Positions 16,184-24,860 are shown, counted from the first letter of the stretch. The stretch: 64,000 nt of DNA from Saccharopolyspora_C sp040643635 (GCF_040643635.1 NZ_JBEYUS010000027.1:1-64000), one strand, 5' to 3'. Program-made: numbers and translations. The notes: a model not told the origin generated them from the sequence alone.

Positions 16184-16987
16184 ATGGGAACACTGGAGAA
16201 CGACAGAACGCGCGGCTCCCGGCGGCTCGGGAAGTCCTCGTTCGCGTTCCGCGCGCTGGTCGGCACCGCGGTGCTGTTCGTGGGCCTGCCACCTGCGGTG
16301 GCGCTGGCCGATCCGCCGCAGGCGCTGCCCGGCAGCTCCGCCGAGGCGGATGCGAAGTGGCAGCCCGCTTTCGATTACGACGGTGACGGCTGCTATCCCA
16401 CTCCGGCCATCGGACCGGACGGCACCCTGGCCCCCGGATTGGAACCGTCCGGCGCGCTGAACGGGAATTGCCACGACCAGTCGGACTTGGACAACACCAA
16501 TTCCTACTCGCGCTCGAAGTGCGACGGCGACTGGTGCGCCTACATGTACGACCTGTACTTCGAGAAGGACCAGGCGCTGGACGGGGTGCACGACGCGTTC
16601 GGGCACCGCCACGACATCGAGCACGTGGTCATCTGGGTGAACGACGACCAGGCGAAGTACGTCTCCACCTCCGCGCACGGCGACTTCTCCACCTACCCGG
16701 CCGAGGAGGTGGGCTTCGAGGACACCCACGCGAAGATCATCTACCACAAGGACGGCGCCAGCACGCACTGCTTCCGCCTCGCGAGCAAGGACGAGGAGCC
16801 GGAGAACCACTACGGCACCTGGCAGTACCCGGACCTGGTGAGCTGGGACAACTTCCCGGAGGGCATCCGGGACGCGCTGACCTCCGCCGACTTCGGCAGC
16901 GCCAGCCTCGGCATCAAGGACGACGCCTTCGCGGGCAACCTCGCCAAGGCCAAGCCCGACGACATCGAGTTCAACCCGGAGGCGTGA
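16184..16987 (+). CDS. secreted NPP1/Nep1-like (NLP) protein
   Basis: A 267-residue protein with a signal peptide (basic start, hydrophobic 24-41, cleavage after AVALA at about 42). The mature part has the NLP core: the heptapeptide-like GHRHDIEHVVIW near residue 145, where acidic and His residues bind a divalent metal in plant-pathogen NLPs, plus paired cysteines (CYPTP, NCHD, KCDGDWC). Pathogen NLPs bind sphingolipids and permeabilise dicot membranes; many actinobacterial members have no known host role. The sixth motif residue is Ile rather than Trp, so cytolytic activity is uncertain. Weak GGAAGG ten bases before the ATG. Monocistronic, ended by a strong hairpin. Confidence 0.88.
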   Translation: MGTLENDRTRGSRRLGKSSFAFRALVGTAVLFVGLPPAVALADPPQALPGSSAEADAKWQPAFDYDGDGCYPTPAIGPDGTLAPGLEPSGALNGNCHDQSDLDNTNSYSRSKCDGDWCAYMYDLYFEKDQALDGVHDAFGHRHDIEHVVIWVNDDQAKYVSTSAHGDFSTYPAEEVGFEDTHAKIIYHKDGASTHCFRLASKDEEPENHYGTWQYPDLVSWDNFPEGIRDALTSADFGSASLGIKDDAFAGNLAKAKPDDIEFNPEA

Positions 16988-16992
16988 GCCCC

Positions 16993-17021
16993 ACCGGCCG
17001 GGCGGGACGCGCCCGGCCGGT
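16993..17021 (+). terminator. hairpin terminator of NLP gene
   Basis: ACCGGCCGGGCG and CGCCCGGCCGGT form a perfect 12-bp stem with a 5-base loop six bases past the NLP stop. Strong by stability and position. Confidence 0.65.
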
Positions 17022-17044
17022 CCTCGGGCCCGCCGACGACGTCC

Positions 17045-17212
17045 TCATCGGCACGCCGCGCGAGCCGCGCCCACCGCCGGGCGGGCTCGCTCCGCGCTCG
17101 GGCCGCTCGCCTCCCGGGCGCTCCTCCGAATCCAGCCGACCAGCGCGACCGCGATGGTGCAGGCCACCGCGAATTCGACGAGCAGGACGGTCCAGACGGC
17201 GATCAGCGACAT
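17045..17212 (-). CDS. small membrane protein, 55 residues
   Basis: A short open frame starting with ATG at 17212 behind AGGAGAGGAACCGCG, an excellent ribosome site. It encodes one hydrophobic helix at residues 2-27 (MSLIAVWTVLLVEFAVACT then IAVALVGW), followed by a basic Arg/Ala-rich tail. Predicted single-pass inner-membrane protein, N-out or N-in undetermined. It is divergent from the GlxA-type regulator and faces the NLP gene. Not recognised as any family; the ribosome site and helix are the support. Confidence 0.5.
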   Translation of the reverse strand: MSLIAVWTVLLVEFAVACTIAVALVGWIRRSAREASGPSAERARPAVGAARAACR

Positions 17213-17311
17213 CGCGGTTCCTCTCCTGGGGGGGTTGTGCGCCTCCCATCGTCGGTTCGTCCCGCCGCCGCGACGAGTGGCCCGATGGCCAACATGTGGA
17301 AGAATCCGGCC

Positions 17312-18295
17312 ATGTCAGAAACGCCGACGAAGGTCGTGGTTCTGGTGCGGCCGGGACTGCTGCCGATGGAGCTCGGGATCGTGCACCAGCTGTTCCCGCT
17401 GGCGACCGGCCCGGACGGAGAACCCCGGTACGAGGTGCTGACCTGCGCGCCGGTTCCCGGGCAGGTGCGCACCACCGGGGACTTCGCGATCACCGTCCCG
17501 CACGGGCCGGAGGTGCTCGCGGACGCCGACCTCGTGTTCGTGCCCGCCTCCGACGCGGATTACGCGGCGGATTTCGCGCTCCCCGACGACGTGCGGGACG
17601 CGCTCGCCCGGATTCCGGCGGGCGCGCGGATCGCGTCGATCTGCACCGGCGCGTTCGTGCTCGCCGCGGCCGGACTGCTCGACGGGCGGCGGGCCACCAC
17701 GCACTGGAACGCGGCCGACCGGTTCCGCCGCGCGTTCCCGCGGGTCGAGCTGGACCCGGCGGTGCTGTACGTGGACGGAGGCCCGGTGCTGACCTCCGCC
17801 GGCGAGGCCTCCGGGATCGACCTGTGCCTGCACCTGATCCGGGAGGCCCACGGCACGGCGGTCGCCAACGACGTCGCGCGGCTGGCGGTGGTGCCCGCGC
17901 ACCGCGACGGCGGGCAGGCCCAGTTCATCCGCCGCGCCGTGCCCGACCCGCGCAGCTCGTCCACCGCGCGCGCCCGCGCGTTCGCGCTGGAGAACCTGCA
18001 CCGCGCGCTGCCGCTGCGCGAACTCGCCGAGCTCGAATCGATGAGCGTGCGCACCTTCACCCGCCGGTTCCGCGACGAGACCGGGCTGTCCCCGGTGCAA
18101 TGGCTGACCGGGCAGCGCGTCGAACGCGCCCGGCAGCTGCTGGAGGAGACCGAACTGCCGGTCGACCAGGTCGCCGCCGATGCCGGGTTCGGCACCGCCG
18201 CCTCGCTGCGCCAGCACCTGCGGGCCCGGCTGGGCCTCTCCCCCAGCACCTACCGCGGCACCTTCCAGCCCGGCGGCACCGACGACGTCGCTTGA
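17312..18295 (+). CDS. GlxA-type transcriptional regulator (DJ-1/PfpI + AraC HTH)
   Basis: A 327-residue regulator with an N-terminal class I glutamine-amidotransferase-like DJ-1/PfpI domain (residues 5-180; Cys in ASICTGAFVLAAAG at the elbow position) and a C-terminal double-HTH AraC domain (about 215-315; PLRELAELESMSVRTFTRRF, DQVAADAGFGTAASLRQHL). Such proteins usually activate a nearby isonitrile hydratase-like or transport gene; here the only neighbour is the divergent 55-residue membrane protein. ATG at 17312 has GGAAG about ten bases upstream and starts the conserved strand; earlier starts add non-homologous sequence. Confidence 0.88.
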   Translation: MSETPTKVVVLVRPGLLPMELGIVHQLFPLATGPDGEPRYEVLTCAPVPGQVRTTGDFAITVPHGPEVLADADLVFVPASDADYAADFALPDDVRDALARIPAGARIASICTGAFVLAAAGLLDGRRATTHWNAADRFRRAFPRVELDPAVLYVDGGPVLTSAGEASGIDLCLHLIREAHGTAVANDVARLAVVPAHRDGGQAQFIRRAVPDPRSSSTARARAFALENLHRALPLRELAELESMSVRTFTRRFRDETGLSPVQWLTGQRVERARQLLEETELPVDQVAADAGFGTAASLRQHLRARLGLSPSTYRGTFQPGGTDDVA

Positions 18296-18328
18296 TACGT
18301 CCTCAGTGGACTGTCGGCGGATTTCCCC

Positions 18329-19042
18329 TCACACCAACGAGTTCCCCCACAGCTCGCGGAGGGAGTCCGGTGCCAGCACCCGGCCGGGCGGGCCCGCGGC
18401 GCGCAGCCGCCCGTCACGGAGCAGGAGCACGTGGTCGGCATCGCGAGCTTCGGCGAGGTCGTGGGTCACGTGGACGACGGTGGCACCGCGGGACTTCTCC
18501 TCGTCCAGGACCTCGGTGATCCGCCGCTGCGCGGTGACGTCGAGCCCCGCCGCCGGTTCGTCGAGCAGCAGCAGTTCGGCCTGCTGCGCCAGGCCCTGCG
18601 CGACCAGCACCCGCTGCCGCTGACCGCCGGAGAGCGCGCCCAGCGGGCGGTCCGCCAGGTCGGCCACGCCCAGCCGTTCCAGGCAGTCCGCGACGATGCC
18701 GCGGTCCTGCTCCGACAGCCGCCGCCACGGGCCGGTCCGCGCCCACCGCCCCATCTCCGCGGTGGCGCGCACCGTCATCGGCAGCGCGTCCGAGACCGCG
18801 CTGCGCTGCGCCACCAGCGCCACGTCGCCCCGGCGGCGCACCGAACCCGAGGTCACCGGCAGCACGCCGGCGAGCACGCCGAGCAGCGTCGACTTGCCGG
18901 AGCCGTTGGGGCCGACCACCGCCGTGCGCGACCCGGCCGGGAACGCGGCGGTGACCCGGTGCAGCACCGGGTTCCGCCGATATCCGGCGGAGACCTCGTG
19001 CAGCACCGCCGCCTGGTGCTCTTCCTCGGTGATCGCTCTCAC
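18329..19042 (-). CDS. aztA: zinc ABC transporter ATP-binding protein
   Basis: A 237-residue ABC ATPase: Walker A GPNGSGKST near residue 43, signature LSGGQRQRV, Walker B LLLLDEPAAG and the H-loop THDL. It energises uptake of zinc (or manganese) with the divergent permease and the lipoprotein AztC. GTG at 19042 is the best start although it lacks a ribosome site; it leaves only 48 bases to the permease ATG. Those 48 bases hold a Zur-like box, so both directions are probably repressed together when zinc is sufficient. Ends 33 bases from the convergent GlxA gene. Confidence 0.85.
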   Translation of the reverse strand: MRAITEEEHQAAVLHEVSAGYRRNPVLHRVTAAFPAGSRTAVVGPNGSGKSTLLGVLAGVLPVTSGSVRRRGDVALVAQRSAVSDALPMTVRATAEMGRWARTGPWRRLSEQDRGIVADCLERLGVADLADRPLGALSGGQRQRVLVAQGLAQQAELLLLDEPAAGLDVTAQRRITEVLDEEKSRGATVVHVTHDLAEARDADHVLLLRDGRLRAAGPPGRVLAPDSLRELWGNSLV

Positions 19043-19059
19043 GGAACGTAGTCTACAAC

Positions 19060-19075
19060 GACAATCATTTTCATT
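19060..19075. promoter_or_regulatory. Zur-like box between aztA and aztB
   Basis: GACAATCATTTTCATT read on the minus strand is AATGAAAATGATTGTC, close to the actinobacterial Zur consensus TGAAAATGATTTTCA. It sits in the 48-bp divergent gap of a zinc ABC locus, where one operator could control both operons. Confidence 0.75.
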
Positions 19076-19090
19076 ATAGGGTGATTCGTC

Positions 19091-19942
19091 ATGGATTGGT
19101 TGTTCGTCCCGTTCGAGGTGTCGTTCGTGCAGCGCGCGCTGTGGGCCGGGGTGCTGGTCTCGCTGATCTGCGCGCTCGCGGGCACCTGGGTCGTGCTGCG
19201 CGGCATGGCCTTCCTGGGGGACGCCATGTCGCACGGGATGCTGCCGGGGGTGGCGCTGGCCGCGCTGCTCGGCGGCGACCTGCTGCTCGGCGCCGCGCTC
19301 AGCGCGGGGGTGATGGCCTTCGGCGTGACGGCGCTGGGGCGGTCGCGGCGGCTGTCCGCGGACACCGGGATCGGGCTGCTGTTCGTGGGGATGCTCGCCG
19401 CCGGGGTCATCATCGTGTCCCACTCGCAGTCCTTCGCCGTGGACCTCACCGGATTCCTGTTCGGCGACGTGCTCGCGGTGACCCCGCCCGAGCTCGGGCA
19501 GCTCGGCGTCGCGCTCGCGCTGGCCGCGCTGCTCTCGCTGGCCGGGCACCGCGCGTTCGTCGCGCTGGCCTTCGACCCGCGCAAGGCCCGCACCCTCGGC
19601 CTGCGCCCCGGCCTCGCGCACGCGCTGCTGCTGGGCCTGGTGACGCTGGCGATCGTCGCCTCCTTCCGCGTCGTCGGCACGCTGCTGGTGTTCGGGCTGC
19701 TCATCGCCCCGCCGGCGGCGGCCGTGCTGTGGGCGAAGCGGATCCCGGTGGTGATGGCGGTGGCCGCCGCGCTCGGCGTGCTCTCCACCGCGCTCGGGCT
19801 GCTCGCGTCCTGGCACTGGGGCACCGCGGCCGGCGCGACCATCGCCGCCACCGCCGTCGTCCTGTTCTTCCTGTCCGCGCTCGGCGCCGAACTGCGCGAC
19901 CGGGTGCGGGACCGACCGCAGCGAACGGAGCCCGCCCTGTGA
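19091..19942 (+). CDS. aztB: zinc ABC transporter permease (ABC-3 family)
   Basis: A 283-residue integral membrane protein with about eight to nine helices. ABC-3 landmarks: GTWVVLRGMAFLGDAMSHG near residue 30, SHSQSFAVDLTGFLFGDVL, and VVGTLLVFGLLIAPPAAA. It forms the channel for zinc import, with the ATPase encoded divergently. The stop overlaps the next gene as GTGA. Probably Zur-repressed through the box 16 bases before its start. Manganese cannot be excluded, but the AztC/AztD neighbours favour zinc. Confidence 0.9.
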   Translation: MDWLFVPFEVSFVQRALWAGVLVSLICALAGTWVVLRGMAFLGDAMSHGMLPGVALAALLGGDLLLGAALSAGVMAFGVTALGRSRRLSADTGIGLLFVGMLAAGVIIVSHSQSFAVDLTGFLFGDVLAVTPPELGQLGVALALAALLSLAGHRAFVALAFDPRKARTLGLRPGLAHALLLGLVTLAIVASFRVVGTLLVFGLLIAPPAAAVLWAKRIPVVMAVAAALGVLSTALGLLASWHWGTAAGATIAATAVVLFFLSALGAELRDRVRDRPQRTEPAL

Positions 19943-21111
19943 AACCGATCCCGACCGCCCTCGCCGCCGCGCTCGCACTGGCGACCACCGCCTGCGGGGC
20001 GCCGGCCGAAGCACCACCGCCCGTGCCGCACGGGTACGTGGCGGGTGCCGAGGAATCCGCCGAAGCCCAGTCGCGGCTCGTCGTCGCCGACGCCACCACC
20101 GGAGCGGTGCGGGTGCTCGACCTGCTCACCGAGGAGGTCGTGGCACTCGCGCCGGTGCCCGGGGTCAGCGCGATCAGCACCGACGGGCGGCACGCCTACC
20201 TCAGCGGCGACCGCGGCACGCACGTCGTCGACAGCGGTTCCTGGATGGTCGACCACGGCGACCACGTGCACTACTACCGGGCCGAGATCCGCGATGCCGG
20301 TGAGCTCGCCGGACCGGCCGTCGCGGCGCACGGCGACCCGAAGGTCTCCGCTGTGTCCACTCAGGACGGACGCGTGACGTTGCTGGACCGGGCCGCGCTC
20401 GACGAGGGCACCGCCCGCCCCACCGGCGAGGTCCCCGTCGCACCCGGAACCGCCGCCGTGCCCTACGAAACCCACCTGGTCGCCGCCGATGCCGACGGCA
20501 CCGTGCGGGTCCTCGACCGGGCCGGGAAGCCGACCGCCACCGTCGAACCGCGCTGCCCCGAACCGGCGGGCACCGCGCTCACCCGGCGCGGCGTCGTGTT
20601 CGGCTGCGCCGACGGCGCGCTGCTCGTCACCGAGGAAGACGACGCCTTCCACGGCGAGAAGATCCCCTACCCGCGGGCGGTCGGCGACGACGAACGCGCC
20701 CGCGACTTCCGGCAGCGCCCCGGCAGCGCGACCCTCGCCGCCCGCGCGGGCGACCGCGGCACCTGGTCGCTCGACGTCGGCGACCGCGCCTGGACCTACC
20801 TCGAGACCGGGCCCGTCGTCGCGGTGAACGCCGTCGGCGAGGGCGGCCCGCTGCTGGCGCTCACCGCCGACGGCGTGCTGCACGCCCACGACCCCGAAAC
20901 CGGTGCGCAGACAGCGGAAACCCGCGTCACCGCACGGCTGGTGGACCCGACCGGGCCGCCGCCGGTGATCCTGGTGGACACCTCCCGCGCCTACGTCAAC
21001 GACGTCGGCACCGGAACCGTCCACGAGATCGACTACAACGATTCGCTGCGCCAGGCCCGGCGGTTCGACCTCGGCGGGCAGGCCACGCACGTGGTGGAGA
21101 CCGGCCGATGA
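19939..21111 (+). CDS. aztD: AztD-like periplasmic/extracytoplasmic metallochaperone, paralogue 1
   Basis: A 390-residue exported beta-propeller-like protein: signal with ALATTAC lipoprotein-like cysteine near residue 20, then repeated strands (VRVLDLLT, RVTLLDRA, VRVLDRAG). The segment MVDHGDHVHYYRAE at about residue 100 clusters four His, suited to zinc. AztD proteins hand zinc to AztC in Paracoccus. This copy is more diverged than the second one at 22064, so it may have another metal-site arrangement. Start is a GTG overlapping the permease stop (GTGA), and its stop overlaps aztC (ATGA), so it is translated as part of the operon. Confidence 0.75.
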   Translation: MKPIPTALAAALALATTACGAPAEAPPPVPHGYVAGAEESAEAQSRLVVADATTGAVRVLDLLTEEVVALAPVPGVSAISTDGRHAYLSGDRGTHVVDSGSWMVDHGDHVHYYRAEIRDAGELAGPAVAAHGDPKVSAVSTQDGRVTLLDRAALDEGTARPTGEVPVAPGTAAVPYETHLVAADADGTVRVLDRAGKPTATVEPRCPEPAGTALTRRGVVFGCADGALLVTEEDDAFHGEKIPYPRAVGDDERARDFRQRPGSATLAARAGDRGTWSLDVGDRAWTYLETGPVVAVNAVGEGGPLLALTADGVLHAHDPETGAQTAETRVTARLVDPTGPPPVILVDTSRAYVNDVGTGTVHEIDYNDSLRQARRFDLGGQATHVVETGR

Positions 21112-22019
21112 GCGCCCGGATCACGGCCGCCGTCGCGGTGCTCGCCACGCTGCTCGGCCTCACCGCCTGCACGAACTCCGCGCCGCGGGCCGAGATCGTG
21201 GTGACCACCAACATCCTCGGCGACCTCACCCGCAACGTCGTCGGCGACCAGGCCGAGGTGTCGGTGCTGATGCGCCCCGGCGCCGACCCGCACTCGTTCG
21301 GGATCTCCGCGCAGCAAGCCGCCGAAGTGGAGCTCGCCGAACTCGTCGTGCACAACGGCCTCGGCCTCGAAGAAGGTGTGCAGCGCACCGTCGACGCCGC
21401 CCGCGGCGCCGGGGTCGCCACCCTGCCCGTCGCCGAGCGCGTCGACCCGATCGACTACACCGGCGACGCCTCCCGCGGCCAGGCCGACCCGCACTTCTGG
21501 ACCGACCCGGGCCGGGTGGCGCAGGCCGTCGACCTCATCGCGCGGCAGGTCATCGAGCACGTCGACGGCGTCGACCCGGCGGTGATCCGCGCCAACGCGG
21601 ACCGCTACCGGGGCGAGGTGGCGGTGCTGGATGCCGAGACCGCGCGGCGGTTCGCCGCTCTTCCCGCCGAGCGCCGCAAGCTCGTCACCAACCACCACGT
21701 GTTCGGCTACCTCGCGCAGCGCTACGACTTCGAGGTGATCGGCGCGGTCATCCCCAGCGGGACCACGCTGGCCTCCCCCAGCGCCGCCGACCTCGCCGAC
21801 CTCGCCGGGGCCGTGCGCGCCGCCGGGGTGCGGGCGGTGTTCGCGGACTCCTCGCAACCCGACCGGCTCGCCCGCGCGCTCGCCGACCAGGCGGGCCTGG
21901 ACGTGCGGGTGGTGCCGCTGTTCTCCGAATCGCTGAGCCCGCCCGGTGGCGGCGCCGCGACCTACCTGGAGATGGCGCGGGCCAACACCGACGCCATCGC
22001 CACCGGACTCGCCGGGTGA
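21108..22019 (+). CDS. aztC: zinc-binding lipoprotein AztC
   Basis: A 303-residue cluster A-I (ZnuA-like) solute-binding lipoprotein; lipobox LTAC with the lipidated Cys at about 21. Expected zinc ligands are His of GADPHSFG, His of ADPHFWTDP, His of TNHHVFGY and Asp of FADSSQ. It lacks the long His-rich loop of ZnuA, as AztC proteins do; they depend on AztD for loading. Overlaps the upstream aztD-like gene by ATGA. Held at the outer face of the membrane to deliver zinc to AztB. Confidence 0.9.
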   Translation: MSARITAAVAVLATLLGLTACTNSAPRAEIVVTTNILGDLTRNVVGDQAEVSVLMRPGADPHSFGISAQQAAEVELAELVVHNGLGLEEGVQRTVDAARGAGVATLPVAERVDPIDYTGDASRGQADPHFWTDPGRVAQAVDLIARQVIEHVDGVDPAVIRANADRYRGEVAVLDAETARRFAALPAERRKLVTNHHVFGYLAQRYDFEVIGAVIPSGTTLASPSAADLADLAGAVRAAGVRAVFADSSQPDRLARALADQAGLDVRVVPLFSESLSPPGGGAATYLEMARANTDAIATGLAG

Positions 22020-22063
22020 TCCGGCGCGCGAACCTCCCACCGCACCAGAGAAAAGGACCGATC

Positions 22064-23218
22064 ATGCCCTCCTCCAGCAAGATCGCGAGCATCACGGCCG
22101 CAGCGCTGGTCCTCGGCGCCTGCGCCGCGCCCTCGCCGGAACCCGCGGCGGAACCACCGGCGGGCCCGCCGGTGCCGGAACCGGTCGTGGTGAGCTACGA
22201 CGGCGGGATCTGGGTGCTCGACGGCCGCACCCTCCAGGTCGCCGCGGACCTCCCGCTGCCCGGGTTCAACCGGATCAACCCCGCGGGCGACGACGAGCAC
22301 GTGGTGGTCTCCACCGCCGAGGGCTTCCAGCTGCTCGACGCCGCGCACCCCGAGCTGACCGACGTGAAGTTCCCCGGCGCGAAGCCCGGCCACGTCGTGC
22401 GCCACGCCGGCCGCACCGTGCTGTTCAGCGACGGCACCGGCGAGGTCACCTCCTTCGACCCGGCGCAGCTCGGCGACGGGAAACCCGCCACCGAGCACCA
22501 CACCACCGCCGAACCGCACCACGGCGTCGCCGTCGAACTGGAGGGCGGCGAGCTGCTCACCACCCTCGGTGACGAGGACGAGCGGGTCGGCATCGTCGTG
22601 CTCGACGCGGACCGGAAGGAGATCGCCCGCAACGAGGACTGCCCCGGCGTGCACGGCGAGGCGACCGCGCAGGGCGGTGCCGTCGTCGTCGGCTGCGAGG
22701 ACGGCGCGGTGCTCTACCGGGACGGGAAGATCACGAAGGTCCACAGCCCCACCGAGTACGGCCGCATCGGCAACCAGGCCGGTTCCGAGCACTCCCCCGT
22801 GGTCCTCGGCGACTACAAGCAGGACGAGGACGCCGAGCTGGAACGCCCCGAGCAGGTGTCGCTCATCGACACCGCCACCGGCTCGCTGAAGCTGGTCGAC
22901 CTCGGCACCAGCTACACCTTCCGGTCGCTGGCCCGCGGCCCGCGGGGCGAAGCGCTGGTGCTCGGCACCGACGGCGGTCTCCGCGTCGTCGACCCGGTCG
23001 CGGGGCGCGTGGTGCGGACCATCCCGGTCACCGGTTCCTGGCAGGAACCGCTGGAGTGGCAGCAGCCGCGACCGGCGCTGTTCGTCCGCGGCGGCACCGC
23101 CTACGTCACCGACCCGGGTGAGAAGGTGATCCACGCGATCGACCTCGCCACCGGCGAGAAGACCGCGACCGGGCGACTGCCCGCCGCGCCCAACGAGCTC
23201 AGCGGCGTGCAGGCCTGA
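22064..23218 (+). CDS. aztD: zinc metallochaperone AztD, paralogue 2
   Basis: A 384-residue lipoprotein-like protein (lipobox LGAC near residue 18) built of propeller strands, each with a loop ending in a metal-type residue. Conserved His clusters TEHHTTAEPHHG, CPGVHGEA and SEHSPVV fit the two zinc sites of AztD. It should bind zinc outside the membrane and pass it to AztC by direct contact. ATG chosen because AGAAAAGGA lies a few bases upstream and it begins the signal peptide; an upstream GTG-like start at 22016 only extends into the preceding stop region. Last gene of the azt operon, followed by a strong hairpin. Confidence 0.88.
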   Translation: MPSSSKIASITAAALVLGACAAPSPEPAAEPPAGPPVPEPVVVSYDGGIWVLDGRTLQVAADLPLPGFNRINPAGDDEHVVVSTAEGFQLLDAAHPELTDVKFPGAKPGHVVRHAGRTVLFSDGTGEVTSFDPAQLGDGKPATEHHTTAEPHHGVAVELEGGELLTTLGDEDERVGIVVLDADRKEIARNEDCPGVHGEATAQGGAVVVGCEDGAVLYRDGKITKVHSPTEYGRIGNQAGSEHSPVVLGDYKQDEDAELERPEQVSLIDTATGSLKLVDLGTSYTFRSLARGPRGEALVLGTDGGLRVVDPVAGRVVRTIPVTGSWQEPLEWQQPRPALFVRGGTAYVTDPGEKVIHAIDLATGEKTATGRLPAAPNELSGVQA

Positions 23219-23232
23219 CCCCACCTCGAACG

Positions 23233-23273
23233 GCGATGCGGCCCCGGCGGACGACCCGTCGGGGCCGCATCGC
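23233..23273 (+). terminator. azt operon terminator
   Basis: GCGATGCGGCCCCG and CGGGGCCGCATCGC make a perfect 14-bp stem with a 13-base loop, 15 bases after the aztD stop. Confidence 0.75.
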
Positions 23274-23378
23274 GCTCGCCGAGTTGCCGACACATGCGCA
23301 GCCACTAATGTGACGTGCAGCCGGAGGATTGCTCCATCCGGCGGTCGTGTCCGAACGAAACGCAGTTGCGAGGTTTCC

Positions 23379-23675
23379 ATGACCACCGCCCACGCCCAGC
23401 ACACCGACCACCAGCACGCGCACGGACCGGATTGCGGGCACGTCGCCGTTCCGCACGGCGACCACACCGACTACGTGCACGACGGACACCTGCACCGGGC
23501 CCACGACGACCACTACGACGAGTGCGAGCAGAGCGAGCACGTCGCGCACGACGACCACTCGCACGTGCACGGCACCGGGTGCGGGCACGTCGCCCTCCCG
23601 CACGGGGACCACACGGACTACCTGCACGACGGGCACCGGCACGCCGCGCACGGGGATCACTACGACGAGCACTGA
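23379..23675 (+). CDS. histidine-rich repeat protein, 98 residues
   Basis: 27 of 98 residues are His. Two tandem modules begin CGHVAVPHGDHTDYVHDGH and CGHVALPHGDHTDYLHDGH, each ending in HxxHYDE, after a His-rich N-terminal stretch. No signal peptide, so it should be cytoplasmic and bind several zinc (or nickel/cobalt) ions, as a store or buffer. Similar proteins are often found beside zinc import genes. It has its own terminator on both sides, so it is a separate transcript; no Zur box is obvious upstream. ATG at 23379 is preceded by GAGG. Function as a metal sponge is inferred from composition. Confidence 0.75.
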   Translation: MTTAHAQHTDHQHAHGPDCGHVAVPHGDHTDYVHDGHLHRAHDDHYDECEQSEHVAHDDHSHVHGTGCGHVALPHGDHTDYLHDGHRHAAHGDHYDEH

Positions 23676-23689
23676 AGGAACCGCACCAG

Positions 23690-23724
23690 TCCGGCCGGTC
23701 GAGGCACTCGACCGGCCGGATTTT
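23690..23724 (+). terminator. intrinsic terminator of His-rich gene
   Basis: TCCGGCCGGTCGAG and CTCGACCGGCCGGA pair perfectly (14 bp) around a 3-base loop and are followed by TTTT. Confidence 0.85.
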
Positions 23725-24578
23725 CGTTGCGGCATCAGGGGAACTCCGCAGGAGGGCGCGCGGACCTCCCGCAGCACGGCACCCGCACCGCCCCGCCCGG
23801 CCAGTGGCGCGCAGGGAGTTCACGGCCCATCCGGCGACGTGCGCACCCGATGACACCCAGCGCCGTGGCGAGCGCGGTCCAACCGGGACGCTGATCAACA
23901 GGTCGGGCGAGCGGAACTCTCCGCGTTGCGTCACCGCCACCACGATCTCGCGGGAAACTCCGCAGCACTCGACATCGCCGCGCTGCCCCGATTCCGCCTT
24001 CCCTGCCTGGAATCCGTTGGGGCGCAAGGCGTTCCAGAGATCTCAGGAACCGCTCGGCGCTCCGCGCTCCACTCGATCGGCGAGACCTTCCAGGAACGCC
24101 GCCGACTCCGGACCGCTCGTGATCACCTGTGGATTCGCCATGCACTCCACGCCCTTTCCACGTCGGTGATCGGCACATCCATCCGGCCGGGACTCGGTGG
24201 AGACCGGTTCGCCGACCAGGAGAGGGGGCGATGCGTCCAGCCGCGGCCGCTGAGCGCCCGGGAGCCACTCCGGCGGCCACCGGCACATGACGGCCACCCC
24301 AGGGCGGGCGTTCACCCGGGTCGGCCGCATCAGTGGCGAACCGGACCGGGGCACCGACCTCGGGAAAGGTGCCCGCGGGCACCGCGCGGCGGGCTCGGGC
24401 GCCGCCGTTCGGGATCACTCGTACGCCGCAGTCGAGTTGACCGTTTTGCTCTTTTCAGGTGGTTCGCGCGGTTTTCCGATATTTCCGGGAAAACCTGGGC
24501 AAGATCTGGTGCAGAGCCGAAAACGGCTTCGCGGCGGGAGATCCGCCACTGGGGAAGTGAAAAATCAGGGGGTAACTC
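23725..24578. other. 854-bp region without an intact gene
   Basis: I find no convincing intact gene. On the minus strand two short stretches resemble pieces of DUF397 proteins: one ending in SGPESAAFLEGLADRVE (about 24080-24140) and one with GDVECCGVSREIVVAV (about 23915-23965), interrupted by stops and a frame change, so remnants are possible but weak. The last 130 bases (24440-24570) are notably AT-richer than the rest and probably hold the promoter of the small secreted protein gene at 24579. Confidence 0.3.
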
Positions 24579-24860
24579 ATGAGCAACACCATGCGTCGCG
24601 TCGCCGCGGGGCTCGTCACCGCGGTCGCGGCAGGAACGCTGTCGCTGGCGGTCGCCGCACCCGCACAGGCGACCACGTCGGACTGCACGACCTACCTGCA
24701 GGCCCGCGGATATCTGGTGGGGCCGAAGGTCCGAGCGGCCTGCAAGCAGGGTGCGTCCGGCACCACCTTCGCCCGGCTCATCTGCATGAGCAACCTGGTC
24801 AAGATCCAGGTCAGCAACGCTCACGCGGGGCACGCTTGCAAGCTGGCCGCCGTGAAGTGA
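24579..24860 (+). CDS. small secreted four-cysteine protein
   Basis: A 93-residue protein with a typical Sec signal (MRR start, hydrophobic core, cleavage after AQA at about 31). The mature 60 residues contain four Cys (SDCTT, AACKQ, LICMS, HACKL), enough for two disulfides, and are basic. GGGGG lies five bases before the ATG and AT-rich DNA upstream fits a strong promoter. I do not recognise the family; small disulfide-bonded secreted proteins of actinomycetes include protease inhibitors and hyphal proteins, but nothing here decides. Ended by a long hairpin. Confidence 0.75.
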   Translation: MSNTMRRVAAGLVTAVAAGTLSLAVAAPAQATTSDCTTYLQARGYLVGPKVRAACKQGASGTTFARLICMSNLVKIQVSNAHAGHACKLAAVK

